Assembly: GCF_042466415.1 (NCBI RefSeq)
Contig: NZ_JAXHCH010000002.1
Coordinates: 868,001-932,000 of the forward strand
Direction of reading: 5' to 3'
Length of the DNA: 64,000 bases
DNA from: Albirhodobacter sp042466415
GTDB taxonomy: Bacteria > Pseudomonadota > Alphaproteobacteria > Rhodobacterales > Rhodobacteraceae
Shown: positions 27,059 through 36,263 of the stretch, piece after piece
How positions within the stretch are numbered: the stretch's first letter is position 1
Layout of the letters: each line of letters starts with the position of its first letter
Notes under the pieces: generated by a model
What the model was told of the DNA's origin: nothing
What the model saw: only the letters and a program-made list of their open reading frames with translations
Databases searched by the model: none
Translations under genes and position numbers: made by a program

Positions 27059-28351
27059 ATGGCCAACGTTGTCGTCGTCGGTGCCCAATGGGGCGATGAA
27101 GGAAAAGGCAAGATCGTAGACTGGTTGTCCGAGCGTGCCGATATCATCGCTCGCTTCCAAGGGGGCCACAACGCGGGCCATACGTTGGTCATTGATGGCA
27201 AGGTCTACAAGCTCTCGCTGCTGCCTTCGGGAATTGTGCGCGGGGGGAAACTGTCCGTCATCGGGAACGGCGTCGTCCTGGATCCGTGGCACCTTGTCAA
27301 AGAAATCGAGCAATTGCGCGGTCAAGGCGTCACCATCACGCCAGAAACGCTGATGGTTGCGGAAAATACGCCGCTGATCCTGCCGCTCCACGGCGAACTG
27401 GATCGTGCGCGCGAAGGCCAGACGGATGTTGCCAAAATCGGCACGACCGGTCGCGGTATCGGGCCTGCGTATGAAGATAAAGTCGGTCGTCGGGCGATCC
27501 GTGTGGCGGATCTCGCCGATGCGGCGACGCTTGAGCTGCGCGTTGATCGGGCCTTGGTGCATCACAATGCGCTGCGCTCGGGCCTCGGCATGGAGCCTGT
27601 CGACCGCGACAAGCTGATTGCGGATCTCAAAGCCATCGCGCCGTCGGTTCTTGAATATGCTGCACCAGTTTGGAAAGTGCTGAATGAGCAGCGCAAAGCT
27701 GGCAAGCGTATCTTGTTTGAAGGGGCGCAAGGCGCGCTTCTGGATATCGATTTTGGCACCTATCCGTTTGTCACCTCCTCGAACGTGATCGCCGGCCAAG
27801 CCGCAACCGGCGTCGGGATCGGGCCGGGCTCGATTGATTTTGTGTTGGGCATCGTGAAGGCGTACACAACCCGCGTGGGCGAAGGCCCATTCCCTGCGGA
27901 GTTGCATGATGCTGACGGCCAGCGCTTGGGCGAGCGCGGTCATGAATTCGGGACGGTCACAGGGCGCAAGCGCCGCTGCGGCTGGTTCGATGCTGCCTTG
28001 GTTCGTCAGACCTGCGCAACCTCGGGCGTCAACGGCATCGCGCTGACCAAGCTGGATGTGCTCGACGGGTTCGAGACGCTCAAGATCTGCGTCGGCTACG
28101 AGCTTGACGGCCAGCGCCTCGATTACCTGCCAACAGCCGCCGATCAACAGGCGCGCTGCAAGCCGATCTTCGAGGAGATGGAAGGCTGGTCGGAATCGAC
28201 CGAGGGTGCGCGCTCGTGGAATGATTTGCCGGCTGCGGCGATCAAATATGTGCGCCACATCGAAGAGTTGATTCAATGCCCCGTCGCCTTGCTCTCGACC
28301 TCGCCAGAGCGTGACGATACCATTCTTGTGACGGACCCGTTCGCGGATTGA
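27059..28351 (+). CDS. purA: Adenylosuccinate synthetase
   Basis: GTP-dependent ligation of IMP with aspartate, the first step from IMP to AMP. The 430-residue length is normal. The N-terminal nucleotide loop QWGDEGKGKIVD (residues 10-21) with the catalytic Asp and His (GGHNAGHT), TTGRGIGPAYEDK near 129 and the RVGEGPFPAEL loop are all intact. AGGAG lies 7-11 bases before the ATG. It stands alone behind a terminator, with a weak promoter-like pair (TTCCCT at 26998, TATAGG at 27021, 17 bases apart) that I do not list separately. Confidence 0.98.
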   Translation: MANVVVVGAQWGDEGKGKIVDWLSERADIIARFQGGHNAGHTLVIDGKVYKLSLLPSGIVRGGKLSVIGNGVVLDPWHLVKEIEQLRGQGVTITPETLMVAENTPLILPLHGELDRAREGQTDVAKIGTTGRGIGPAYEDKVGRRAIRVADLADAATLELRVDRALVHHNALRSGLGMEPVDRDKLIADLKAIAPSVLEYAAPVWKVLNEQRKAGKRILFEGAQGALLDIDFGTYPFVTSSNVIAGQAATGVGIGPGSIDFVLGIVKAYTTRVGEGPFPAELHDADGQRLGERGHEFGTVTGRKRRCGWFDAALVRQTCATSGVNGIALTKLDVLDGFETLKICVGYELDGQRLDYLPTAADQQARCKPIFEEMEGWSESTEGARSWNDLPAAAIKYVRHIEELIQCPVALLSTSPERDDTILVTDPFAD

Positions 28352-28453
28352 TCGAACCTCGCGCGCCACGTGAACATCGCGCGATAAGTGTCTGATAATA
28401 AAGAAGGCGCAGAGAGGTTTACCGATCTGCGCCAACTGTTTCAGGAGAACGAG

Positions 28454-28678
28454 ATGCTGGCTTACAAAACCCGTCGCAGGCTTTCCATTTTGGCGCTGGT
28501 CGTTGGCCTGCCGCTTTACATCGTCGTTTCAGTGACGGTTGTGAACTGGATGGAGCAAGAATGGGGTCGGATGCCGATCTTGTTGGAGCTGCTTGTTTAC
28601 GGCGGTCTTGGGGTGCTTTGGGCCTATCCGCTCAAACCCGTTTTCAAGGGTGTCGGCAAAGAAGATCCTGACGCGTAA
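28454..28678 (+). CDS. DUF2842 membrane protein
   Basis: A 74-residue protein with two hydrophobic helices (about 11-31 and 42-62). The pattern LAYKTRRR...VVGLPLYIVV and LLVYGGLGVLWAYPLKPVFKGVG is that of the alphaproteobacterial DUF2842 family, which has no known function. I start at ATG 28454 because AGGAG lies 6 bases upstream; a GTG at 28388 opens the frame earlier but without a ribosome site. It follows purA by 102 bp and is closed by a terminator. Confidence 0.82.
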   Translation: MLAYKTRRRLSILALVVGLPLYIVVSVTVVNWMEQEWGRMPILLELLVYGGLGVLWAYPLKPVFKGVGKEDPDA

Positions 28679-28715
28679 GTGCGGCTCTCCAACTTTGTAG
28701 ATCTTTAAAAATGAC

Positions 28716-28745
28716 AAAAGGCGGCGTAGGTTACGCCGCCTTTTT
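28716..28745. terminator. Bidirectional terminator
   Basis: A 13-bp stem (AAAAGGCGGCGTA / TACGCCGCCTTTT) with a 3-base loop has T runs on both strands. It separates the DUF2842 gene from the converging gene that ends at 28769. Confidence 0.92.
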
Positions 28746-28768
28746 GATGTTTTACCTTACGCGAGGGG

Positions 28769-31522
28769 TCATCCGACTGACCGACGCGCCTCATTGTAAA
28801 AGCGCGAGGTTTCGGTGATCGCGAATTGACCACGTTTCACCTTCTCGATTTTGCCCTCGCGCAGCAAAGCGCCGAACGAGCGAAGGCCAGCCTCACGGTC
28901 ATAGCGCGATTTGCCCGTCAAAGCGGCGACCTTATTGATGATCTGTGGCCGCGAGAAATGCGGGCGCCCTTCAACCGCTTCCGAATAGGCGGCGGCGGCT
29001 TCCAGAAGATCGGCCAAGCCAGATGCGCCGAGTTTCTCCGCGAAGTCTGCGAAGGCGGACGGGGCATCGGTATGCGCATCGGCCTGCGCCTTGGGGGCGG
29101 CGCGGCCTGTCGCACCCGACTGATCATCGGTCTCGTCTTGCGCGGCTTCAACGCGGGCGGCCAGATCGGCGGATGAGATCCGGCGCGGACGCACGGGGGC
29201 AACGGTGCGGGCGGGGACATCATCCACGCGCTGTTCCGAGACCAAGACGAGCGGGGCAGGCTTGAGCGAAGCCGTATCGGGGCGGGGTGTCGCGAGGCTA
29301 TTCGCTTCGGGGCGGCGCGGGCGCACCGCGCGCGTGAGGTCCGCGCGGTAAGCCTCGGTCGTGTCCACAGGCGCGTCGTCTTTTCCTTCGGCCGCGCGCA
29401 ATTTACGATCCGCAACGGTGGCAGCGACGGCTGCTTTGAGATGCGCGATCGCGGAGAAGCGGCGACGGTTCTCCGGCCCCTCAATCTTCGTGTTCGCCTC
29501 TTGCATCAAGCGAGAAACATCCGCGTCATTTTCATCGATAACCAGACGCTTCGGCTCGAGAGGCGCTTCAACCCGTGGCGTATCGTCCATCTGTGCGATC
29601 GGCGCCCCATCAGGTTGCGGGATCACATCAGACGCTGCGGTCTCATCCTCGGCTTTGCCGTCCCAATCGGTCTCAAGTGCGGCGAGTTCGTCGCTGAGCT
29701 CTTGCTCATCATCTTGGGTCAATTCGACGGCTTCAGTGGGCGTCTCGAACGCCTCATCGGTTGTGAGGGCGAGGTCATCCTCAAGATCCGTGCCCATTTG
29801 GGCGCTGATCGACGCGAGCAAGACGTCTTCGTCCTGCTCTTGCGGGGCGGGCATCTCGATCGCGCCATCGGTGGCGGCCTCTACCACGGGGCGCGTAACT
29901 TGATGTGTGCCCGACGCATCGAGGACGGCCTTGATGCTGGCTTCGGTCGGATCGTTGTCGTCAATGGCGTCGCGGGAGAGGTTTGTCGTCTCCGCGCGGC
30001 GCACCTTGATCACGCGGGCGCGCAAGCGGGGCGCTGCGGGTGCAGGCATCTCGATCGCGGTATCTGTGGCCGCATCGGTTTCATTGCCCTCGGAAAGCTC
30101 GTCCGAGATTTTGGCCAAGATATCCTCGGCGGGGTCTTCGCCAATCGTGTCAGCCTGCGACTCTACTACCGGCTCAACCGGGGTCTGGGCCTCCTCGACA
30201 CTCGCGTCGACGGCGCTCTCGGCCGTATCTTCTCCCATGTCTGGCGCGTCTTTGGCGGGCGCATCCATGGTCAGCTCTTCAGTCGGCTCTTCGACCGCTT
30301 CTGCAGCAGGATCTTGCTCAACCGCCTCCATGCTTTCGACAGAAGCCTCAGCCGCTTCGCGTGCCTTCGCTTGCGCCTCAAGCTCAGCCTCGGCTTGCGC
30401 AGCGGCTTTTGCACGTGCTGCGCGGCGGGCGGTGCGGCGGGCGATCCGCTCCTGCACGGCTTGCTCGGCGGCGCGCTCTGCTTCTGCCTCCGCTTCTGCG
30501 GCTGCCTCTACCTCTGCGGCTGCCTCTGCGGCTTCCTCTGCGGCGGCTTTCCCCGATGCAGCGCGCTCCGCTTCCTGCGCAGTTTCTTCAAGCAAAGCCG
30601 CTGCAGCCTCCGCATGCTCGTCGCTGCGGGTCGCGTCGGCTTGCTCATCCGCAATGGCATCGACCTGCGCCAGGTGAACCAAGGCGTCATCCTCGGCCAA
30701 ATCCTGATCCTCGGCCAAATCCTGAACCTCGGGTATTGCGTCATCCTCAACGGGTTGCGGCGTCTGAACAGACTGTGTGATCTCGACCGCTGCCGCGTCT
30801 GACGGCTCCAGCGCCGGATCTTCATCCTCGCCAATCGGGCCCGACATATCGAGATCGAACCCGAAGTCGCTTTCCGCTGTCACAGCGTCCCCCTGAGAGG
30901 TGATCGTTGGTGCTGTTTCGGCATGCTGGTCTTCATCGAAATCAGCGGCTTCGCGCTCGCGGGCTGCCACGACGGCCGCGCGGATGCGTTGCAATTTGGC
31001 GGCGACGGTCTCGCTCACGTCGGGCAGGTCGCCTGCTGCGATACCTGCGGCGGCGGCTGGTGCCGCGATCAAGGGCTCATCGGCGCTCGGGTCTGCGGGC
31101 ATAGGCGCGGTGCTGCGGGCTGTGGGCACGGAACGGGCTGGGATCCCGCGTGCGCTGAGCTCCTCGTCGGTGGCGCCGCTCACGGTAATGTCGCGCGCAT
31201 CCGGTTTTGTCTGATCCATCAATCCGGCATCGATGAGCGCTCCGGTGAGCGTATCTTGCGCTCCTTCGGGCCGCAGCACGACGCCGTTGCCATTCGCGTT
31301 GATCTTCGCCTCAACACGGCGATGAATTTCGCGTTCCGCAATGCGGTGCAGCATTTCGGCGTCCGGGGTCGGGGGCTCGGCACCAAAATACCGATCATCC
31401 GCCGCCAGATCGCGGAAATACTCCGCAATGGCCTTCATCGTCGAGAACGGCTCGTCGAACCCTTCCAACGTGCAGGAAAATGTCCCGTAAGACACGGTGA
31501 GAATATTACTTCCACCAACCAT
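28769..31522 (-). CDS. Long Ala/Glu-rich protein with conserved ends
   Basis: A 917-residue acidic protein I cannot assign. Residues 1-80 are non-repetitive and look folded (ILTVSYGTFSCTLEGFDEPF). The middle 700 residues are Ala/Glu/Asp-rich and mostly disordered, with one strongly helical, Arg/Ala/Glu-rich block near 350-430 that could form a coiled coil. The last 95 residues look like a small winged helix (SRPQIINKVAALTGKSRYDREAGLRSFGALLREGKIEKVKRGQFAI). The order conserved head, long disordered linker, DNA-binding-like tail suggests a scaffold or nucleoid-associated role; this is inference. ATG 31522 is preferred, with GAGAG upstream; 41 further codons are open. It is transcribed away from the thiamine pyrophosphokinase gene. 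Confidence 0.7.
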   Translation of the reverse strand: MVGGSNILTVSYGTFSCTLEGFDEPFSTMKAIAEYFRDLAADDRYFGAEPPTPDAEMLHRIAEREIHRRVEAKINANGNGVVLRPEGAQDTLTGALIDAGLMDQTKPDARDITVSGATDEELSARGIPARSVPTARSTAPMPADPSADEPLIAAPAAAAGIAAGDLPDVSETVAAKLQRIRAAVVAAREREAADFDEDQHAETAPTITSQGDAVTAESDFGFDLDMSGPIGEDEDPALEPSDAAAVEITQSVQTPQPVEDDAIPEVQDLAEDQDLAEDDALVHLAQVDAIADEQADATRSDEHAEAAAALLEETAQEAERAASGKAAAEEAAEAAAEVEAAAEAEAEAERAAEQAVQERIARRTARRAARAKAAAQAEAELEAQAKAREAAEASVESMEAVEQDPAAEAVEEPTEELTMDAPAKDAPDMGEDTAESAVDASVEEAQTPVEPVVESQADTIGEDPAEDILAKISDELSEGNETDAATDTAIEMPAPAAPRLRARVIKVRRAETTNLSRDAIDDNDPTEASIKAVLDASGTHQVTRPVVEAATDGAIEMPAPQEQDEDVLLASISAQMGTDLEDDLALTTDEAFETPTEAVELTQDDEQELSDELAALETDWDGKAEDETAASDVIPQPDGAPIAQMDDTPRVEAPLEPKRLVIDENDADVSRLMQEANTKIEGPENRRRFSAIAHLKAAVAATVADRKLRAAEGKDDAPVDTTEAYRADLTRAVRPRRPEANSLATPRPDTASLKPAPLVLVSEQRVDDVPARTVAPVRPRRISSADLAARVEAAQDETDDQSGATGRAAPKAQADAHTDAPSAFADFAEKLGASGLADLLEAAAAYSEAVEGRPHFSRPQIINKVAALTGKSRYDREAGLRSFGALLREGKIEKVKRGQFAITETSRFYNEARRSVG
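30688..30724. repeat. Short in-frame tandem repeat
   Basis: Two adjacent copies of an 18-base unit (TCCTCGGCCAAATCCTGA) inside the long Ala/Glu-rich gene give the repeated residues QDLAED. This looks like slippage expansion in a disordered region. Confidence 0.7.
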
Positions 31523-31665
31523 GGAACGCTCTCTTTCTGTTAAACCCAGTGTCGCTACATTCGTCCTTAACTGGTGCTTTAGCGTGAACGAATTGCGGCG
31601 ATACCGAGGCAATTTCAGGTATTTCACTGTGGTCAGTTGCCGCAATCAAAGGTAATTCTGCTGAT

Positions 31666-32316
31666 ATGGAAACGATTGTCCAATCAAACTATGGCGTGAT
31701 TTTATTGGGGGGTGGGGCTGTTGACGGGTCCGATCTCGCGCTCGCGCAGCGGTATGCGCAGGATTTGATCTGTGCGGACGGGGGCGCGGATCACGCTTTG
31801 GCCTTTGGATACACGCCAAAGGTGATTCTGGGAGATATGGATTCCTGTAGCGATGCCGTCCGCGCGATTTGGGGCGAGCGCATTCATGTCATCGCCGAAC
31901 AGGACACCACTGATTTCGAGAAATGCCTGATCCATATCGATGCCCCGTTTTATCTTGCGGTGGGTTTCACCGGCAGGCGGCTTGATCATACCTTGGCGGC
32001 GATGAATGCGGTGGTGTCGCACGCGCATCGGCGCGTTGTTATCGTGGCGGAGGAGGATGTGATTTTCCGAGCGCCCGCGCGGTGCAATCTGGATGTGCCT
32101 TCGGGCGCGCGGGTCTCGTTGTTTCCGATGGGGCCGTGTGTTGGGCGATCATCTGGCCTGACATGGCCGATCGACGGGTTACAAATGGCGCCCGCCGCGC
32201 GGATCGGCACCTCAAACGCCGCGACTGGCCCTGTGACGCTCGATGTTGAGGGGGAGATGCTGGTGATGCTTGATAAGCAATATCTGTTCGAGGCGCTTAA
32301 AGCGCTCGCGGATTAG
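31666..32316 (+). CDS. thiN: Thiamine pyrophosphokinase
   Basis: Transfers pyrophosphate from ATP to thiamine, giving the cofactor TPP. The 216-residue protein has the family motifs DGGADHAL near residue 38, GDMDS near 57, QDTTDFEKC near 80 and GRRLDHTLA near 105. I see no TPP riboswitch in the 143 bp before it. It is divergent from the long Ala/Glu-rich gene and converges on the exporter gene. Confidence 0.93.
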   Translation: METIVQSNYGVILLGGGAVDGSDLALAQRYAQDLICADGGADHALAFGYTPKVILGDMDSCSDAVRAIWGERIHVIAEQDTTDFEKCLIHIDAPFYLAVGFTGRRLDHTLAAMNAVVSHAHRRVVIVAEEDVIFRAPARCNLDVPSGARVSLFPMGPCVGRSSGLTWPIDGLQMAPAARIGTSNAATGPVTLDVEGEMLVMLDKQYLFEALKALAD

Positions 32317-32367
32317 GGGCGCGCTCCCGAGGTGCGATGCGCCTCGAGAACCTTGATTTACACGCCG

Positions 32368-33609
32368 TCAGGAGGGCGTTGTTCGCCGCATCAAAAGCAA
32401 TGCTATGACCGAGCATCCGAGGACGCCACAGGCGACAGGGATCGATGTCCCGTTGAACATCAAGCCGACAGGGGCTGCGATCATCACCGCGCCGACCGTC
32501 GAGAGGCCCGCGATAATCGATGCCGCCATCCCTGCGACATGGCCCATATATTGCATCGCCAGAGCGTTCAAATTGCCAAATGTGATTCCCGCCATGAAGA
32601 ACACCGAGACCGACCAAATGAAAAAGGCGGGGAATTTGAGGGCCTCGGGCAGCAGGTCCCCGAGCATAAGTACGAGATAGAGCGTCACGATCGCGATTTG
32701 CCCGGTATAGGCCCATGTCACCAAACGCCGCATTCCGAAGCGCAAAACCGTCATCGAGTTAATCACGGTGGCCGTCGCCGCGAGCAAAGCCATCAGCGCG
32801 AACCACACTGGGAAGCTATCGGCCATACCGAAGACCTCGCCGTATATTTGCTGCGATGAGGAGAGAAGGGCGAACATCTGCCCGAACCCGAGTGTCATCA
32901 CCAAGGTAAACAGCCGCACATCCCCATTGCGCGCGACCTCCCGCGCCGCCGCAAGAAGGGGCGCGAACTCGAGCTTGCGACGGTTCTCGGGCGCAAGCGT
33001 TTCGGGCTGTCTCACCCCTAGCCATGTCATCGTGACCAAAGCGATCAGCACAAAGAACCAAAACACACCCTGCCATCCGGCAAAGCTCGCGATCAGCTTG
33101 CCAATTGAAGGGGCCACAGCGGGGGCAAGCATGAAAACCATCATGATGAAGGACGTCACCCGTGCCATCTCACGGCCGGAGAACCGGTCGCGCACCAAGG
33201 CCACCGATACCACCCGCGGGCCCGCCACGCCCAAGCCCTGCACGAAGCGCGCGAGCAAGAGGGCTTCGAGGCTGTGGGCGTAAACCGCCCAAATCGACCC
33301 AATGCAATAGAGACCCAATGTCCACGCAAGCGTCGCCTTTCGGCCAATCGCATCGGAAATCGGCCCGACAAACAGAACGCCCGCGCCCATGCCAAGGACG
33401 AAGATCGTCAGGACGAGCTGAACGCGGTTGACATCATTGGGGGAAAACTCGGCCGCGATATCGGGCAAAGACGGAAGCATCGCATCGATAGACAAGGCCG
33501 CCGTCGCGGAAATCAACGCCATCAATGCCGTGAATTCGGCCAGCCCGAGCGGCTTTCGCGGGCTTGGGAGCAAAGAGAAAAAGGATCGCATCAGGTCGCT
33601 TTCATTCAT
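32368..33609 (-). CDS. Bcr/CflA-family MFS drug exporter
   Basis: Inner-membrane proton antiporter of the DHA1 family, 413 residues with about 12 hydrophobic segments. The first helix region SATAALSIDAMLPSLPDIAAEF and the loop GPISDAIGRKATL are characteristic of Bcr/CflA proteins, as is the motif-C-like MVFMLAPAVAPSIGKLI in helix 5. The substrate cannot be read from the sequence. ATG 33609 is chosen; ATG 33591 is also possible and neither has a strong ribosome site. Confidence 0.87.
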   Translation of the reverse strand: MNESDLMRSFFSLLPSPRKPLGLAEFTALMALISATAALSIDAMLPSLPDIAAEFSPNDVNRVQLVLTIFVLGMGAGVLFVGPISDAIGRKATLAWTLGLYCIGSIWAVYAHSLEALLLARFVQGLGVAGPRVVSVALVRDRFSGREMARVTSFIMMVFMLAPAVAPSIGKLIASFAGWQGVFWFFVLIALVTMTWLGVRQPETLAPENRRKLEFAPLLAAAREVARNGDVRLFTLVMTLGFGQMFALLSSSQQIYGEVFGMADSFPVWFALMALLAATATVINSMTVLRFGMRRLVTWAYTGQIAIVTLYLVLMLGDLLPEALKFPAFFIWSVSVFFMAGITFGNLNALAMQYMGHVAGMAASIIAGLSTVGAVMIAAPVGLMFNGTSIPVACGVLGCSVIALLLMRRTTPS

Positions 33610-33784
33610 AAGCCGGCGCGTGCGCGGGCAGGTCGGCGCATGATAAAACAGCGCCGAGATATGTGAGGACAAAGCCTCAAAAGGATGTCTGGCTTGCGCG
33701 TGTAACTATCGGATGACGCGTAGCTAAGGTTTCAAATGTTAAGTCGGGCGAGGGTGCTGCGGCGCGATATCCCGCCGCCCTGCC

Positions 33785-34459
33785 TTAGGCGTTCGGGGGC
33801 TCGCGATCTTCCGCGTCACCTTCTTCGAAAGTCAAACCAGCTAAATCGTCAAGTACCTGCCGCCAAAGGGTTACCGGCTGCGCTCCGGAAATAGCATGGG
33901 CGTTATCAAGAATGAAAGTCGGAACGGCCGAAATTCCGCGCTCTCGCGCATGGCTTTCGCGCGCGCGCATCGCATCACAGTCGGCATCCCCCGCGAGAAG
34001 ACGCTCGGCGAGTTTGGGATCGCCGCCTGCGCGCTCAAAGAGCTCGATCAACGTTGCCGTGTCACCGATATCGCGCCCTTCGGCCCAATATGCGGCGAGC
34101 AACACCTCCATCATCGGCGTCGCCCGATCATCAAGCCCGGCCCAATAAACAAGGCGATGCGCATCCATCGTATTGGGCGTGCGCTTTACCGCCCCCAGAT
34201 CCAGCGGCAGATCGATCTCTGCGGCCATTTTCAAAACGGGGACATGTGCCTCGACGGCTTTTGCTTTCGATCCATATTGCCCCTCGACATAGGCGCGCCG
34301 GTCGATCCCGCCTTTGGCAATTTGCGGGTTGAGCTGGAACGGGTGCCAGTGGATCTCGAACGGGCTTACCGGCACGGATTTAAGTGCATGACGCAAATTT
34401 CCATACCCGAGATAGCAAAACGGGCACACCGGATCAGCAAAAATATCGAGGGAAATCAT
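33785..34459 (-). CDS. DsbA-family (FrnE-like) oxidoreductase
   Basis: A 224-residue thioredoxin-fold protein with C12-P-F-C15 near the N-terminus, a long helical insertion and the cis-proline segment GISAVPTFIL. No signal peptide is present, so it is cytoplasmic, as for FrnE and the related 2-hydroxychromene-2-carboxylate isomerases. The CxxC motif favours a disulfide oxidoreductase or isomerase role. AGGAA precedes the ATG. The acyl-CoA synthetase gene lies 84 bp upstream on the same strand, so they may share a transcript. Confidence 0.85.
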   Translation of the reverse strand: MISLDIFADPVCPFCYLGYGNLRHALKSVPVSPFEIHWHPFQLNPQIAKGGIDRRAYVEGQYGSKAKAVEAHVPVLKMAAEIDLPLDLGAVKRTPNTMDAHRLVYWAGLDDRATPMMEVLLAAYWAEGRDIGDTATLIELFERAGGDPKLAERLLAGDADCDAMRARESHARERGISAVPTFILDNAHAISGAQPVTLWRQVLDDLAGLTFEEGDAEDREPPNA

Positions 34460-34543
34460 GGTGTTCCTTTCATGCCTGCAAGGGTTCGCAGCGGCTCGTT
34501 TCGTCTTCGGGGGCGCGTATTGGCCCGGCCTTCGTTGCGGGGT

Positions 34544-36178
34544 TTACCCGCTTGCGTCGGGATTTTCAAAGCTGGACTTTGGCGCGGCGCGGGCGTCAGG
34601 ATCGGGACTCTCAGTGGGAGCCCGCAAAAGCTGGGCAAGTTTCGCCGCAAGGCGGGCGCGGTTCAGCTTGCCGTTCGCGTTACTGGGAAGACCGTCGAGG
34701 CGCAGATAGGCGCGGGGCTGTTTATACCGCGCGAGATCGCGCGCTGCTCGGGCCTCAAACGCCTCACGCGGGGCGTCACCCGTATAACCGAGCGCGATGA
34801 TGCTGACGTCCTCATTCAGTCGCAGCTCTGCCGCGGCAAAGTCTCCCGCCTGCGCGAGCGTCTCAAAGGCCCTTTCGACCTCTAAAGGAGAGACCCGAAA
34901 CCCGCCCGCATTCATCAAATCTGATTGGCGACCGAGCACTTGCGCAGCGCCCGTCTGCGCGCAGATGCGTACGGTATCACCGGTTCGAAACCAATCGCCC
35001 TGTCGCCGCGCCGCGGTCTCGTCGGCGGCATTATGATAGCCGAGGAACAGGCCTTGATCGCTTTCATGGACAAGCAATTCGCCACATAAGTCACGCGCCC
35101 CAGTTACGTCACACGCCGCACTAACATCCGAGGAGAGTTCGGAAATTTCGCCATCCTCAAGCAAGACAGCAATTCTGCGCCCCCTTTGTGGCCAGCCTGT
35201 CATGCCGGTTGGCGCGGGGCGCGTGGGCGCGGCCGAGAGGAAAGTGGAGCATTCCGACAGTCCCAAAGCCTCATAGACCGGCGTCGTGGTCGCGGTTTCC
35301 CACGCGGATTTCAACCCCGCCGACATCGTTTCACCTGCCGAGAGCCCGTGGCGCAATTTCGGCGCGCTGATCTTCGTGTGATGCTTCAGGATTTGCCCGT
35401 AAACCCCTGGTGCAGCAGCAAAGATCGTCGCATCAAAGCGTTTGAGCAAAAGCGGAATCGTGCGCGTCTCGACACCTGATTGCGGGATCAACGCGGTTGC
35501 GCCGACGCTCCATGGATCAAGCAGACCAGTGCCCAGCGTATAGGTCCAGTTGAAGGCGCCTGCATGTAACACACGGTCGCTTTCGCGCAGGTCGTACCAA
35601 TCGCGGTGCATCATCTGGCGCGCCCACACCGCACGATGGGCGTGCATCACGGCGCGGGGCTGGCCGGAGGTTCCGGAGGTGTAGACCATATAGGCAAGCC
35701 GCTCTGGCGATCCCAAGTCATAAGGCGCAGGCGGTAAATCGGCAAAGCTCCGCAGATCTTGCGCGCTCAGAAGGTGGATGCCATCGGGCGCGGCGATCCC
35801 ATCCTCCGCAATCACCAGATCAGGCGCCAGCGATGCCGCCATTCGCGTGATTTCCGCATGGGTCAGCTCGGCGGAGGTCGGAACGGGGACGAAGCCCGCC
35901 GCAATTGCCCCAAGGAACGCAACCGGAAATTCCGGCCCGTTGCCCAGCCGTAGCAAGATCTTCGCGCCTTGCGGCAATCCCAACGCCAACAAACCGGTTG
36001 CCGTGCCGCGCACGGTCGATTGAAGTTTCGCATAAGACCAACGTTCCGCCCCCGTCGGCCGGAGAATTTGCAGCGCAGTTTTATCCGCCAGACGATCCGC
36101 ATGGGCGAGCACATAGGCCGCCAGATTGAACGGTTCGGGGCAGGGCGCGGGATGAGAGGCGAGGTGGACAGTTTGCAT
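34544..36178 (-). CDS. Acyl-CoA synthetase (AMP-forming)
   Basis: Adenylate-forming ligase of 544 residues that activates a carboxylic acid with ATP and CoA. Visible are the P-loop YTSGTSGQPRAVMHAHR near residue 165, GLSECSTF near 307, WFRTGDTV near 390 and the C-terminal catalytic lysine region SNANGKLNRARL. The open layout is closest to the benzoate/short-chain acyl-CoA ligase group; the true substrate is unknown. The last 25 residues are a low-complexity tail. AGGGG precedes ATG 36178. The divergent neighbour is an XRE-cupin regulator, which may control it. Confidence 0.85.
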   Translation of the reverse strand: MQTVHLASHPAPCPEPFNLAAYVLAHADRLADKTALQILRPTGAERWSYAKLQSTVRGTATGLLALGLPQGAKILLRLGNGPEFPVAFLGAIAAGFVPVPTSAELTHAEITRMAASLAPDLVIAEDGIAAPDGIHLLSAQDLRSFADLPPAPYDLGSPERLAYMVYTSGTSGQPRAVMHAHRAVWARQMMHRDWYDLRESDRVLHAGAFNWTYTLGTGLLDPWSVGATALIPQSGVETRTIPLLLKRFDATIFAAAPGVYGQILKHHTKISAPKLRHGLSAGETMSAGLKSAWETATTTPVYEALGLSECSTFLSAAPTRPAPTGMTGWPQRGRRIAVLLEDGEISELSSDVSAACDVTGARDLCGELLVHESDQGLFLGYHNAADETAARRQGDWFRTGDTVRICAQTGAAQVLGRQSDLMNAGGFRVSPLEVERAFETLAQAGDFAAAELRLNEDVSIIALGYTGDAPREAFEARAARDLARYKQPRAYLRLDGLPSNANGKLNRARLAAKLAQLLRAPTESPDPDARAAPKSSFENPDASG

Positions 36179-36263
36179 TGCCCCTGCTACCCCTGCACGG
36201 ATACGCAATCAAGCCTCTTGCGCGCGCGAGAGGCTGTGCGCCCTTGCAGAGTTAGCTTGCCAG

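Noticed and set aside
27020..28435. 471-codon open frame opposite purA
   Set aside because: purA is intact on the plus strand with all its motifs; the antisense frame has no recognisable feature.
29441..30802. 453-codon plus-strand frame opposite the Ala/Glu-rich protein, with long Arg/Leu/Gly runs
   Set aside because: The composition is that expected from reading Ala/Glu repeats backwards; no start signal or motif is seen.
31523..31665. Possible TPP riboswitch before thiN
   Set aside because: The conserved CTGAGA and ACCTGA elements are not present in the interval.
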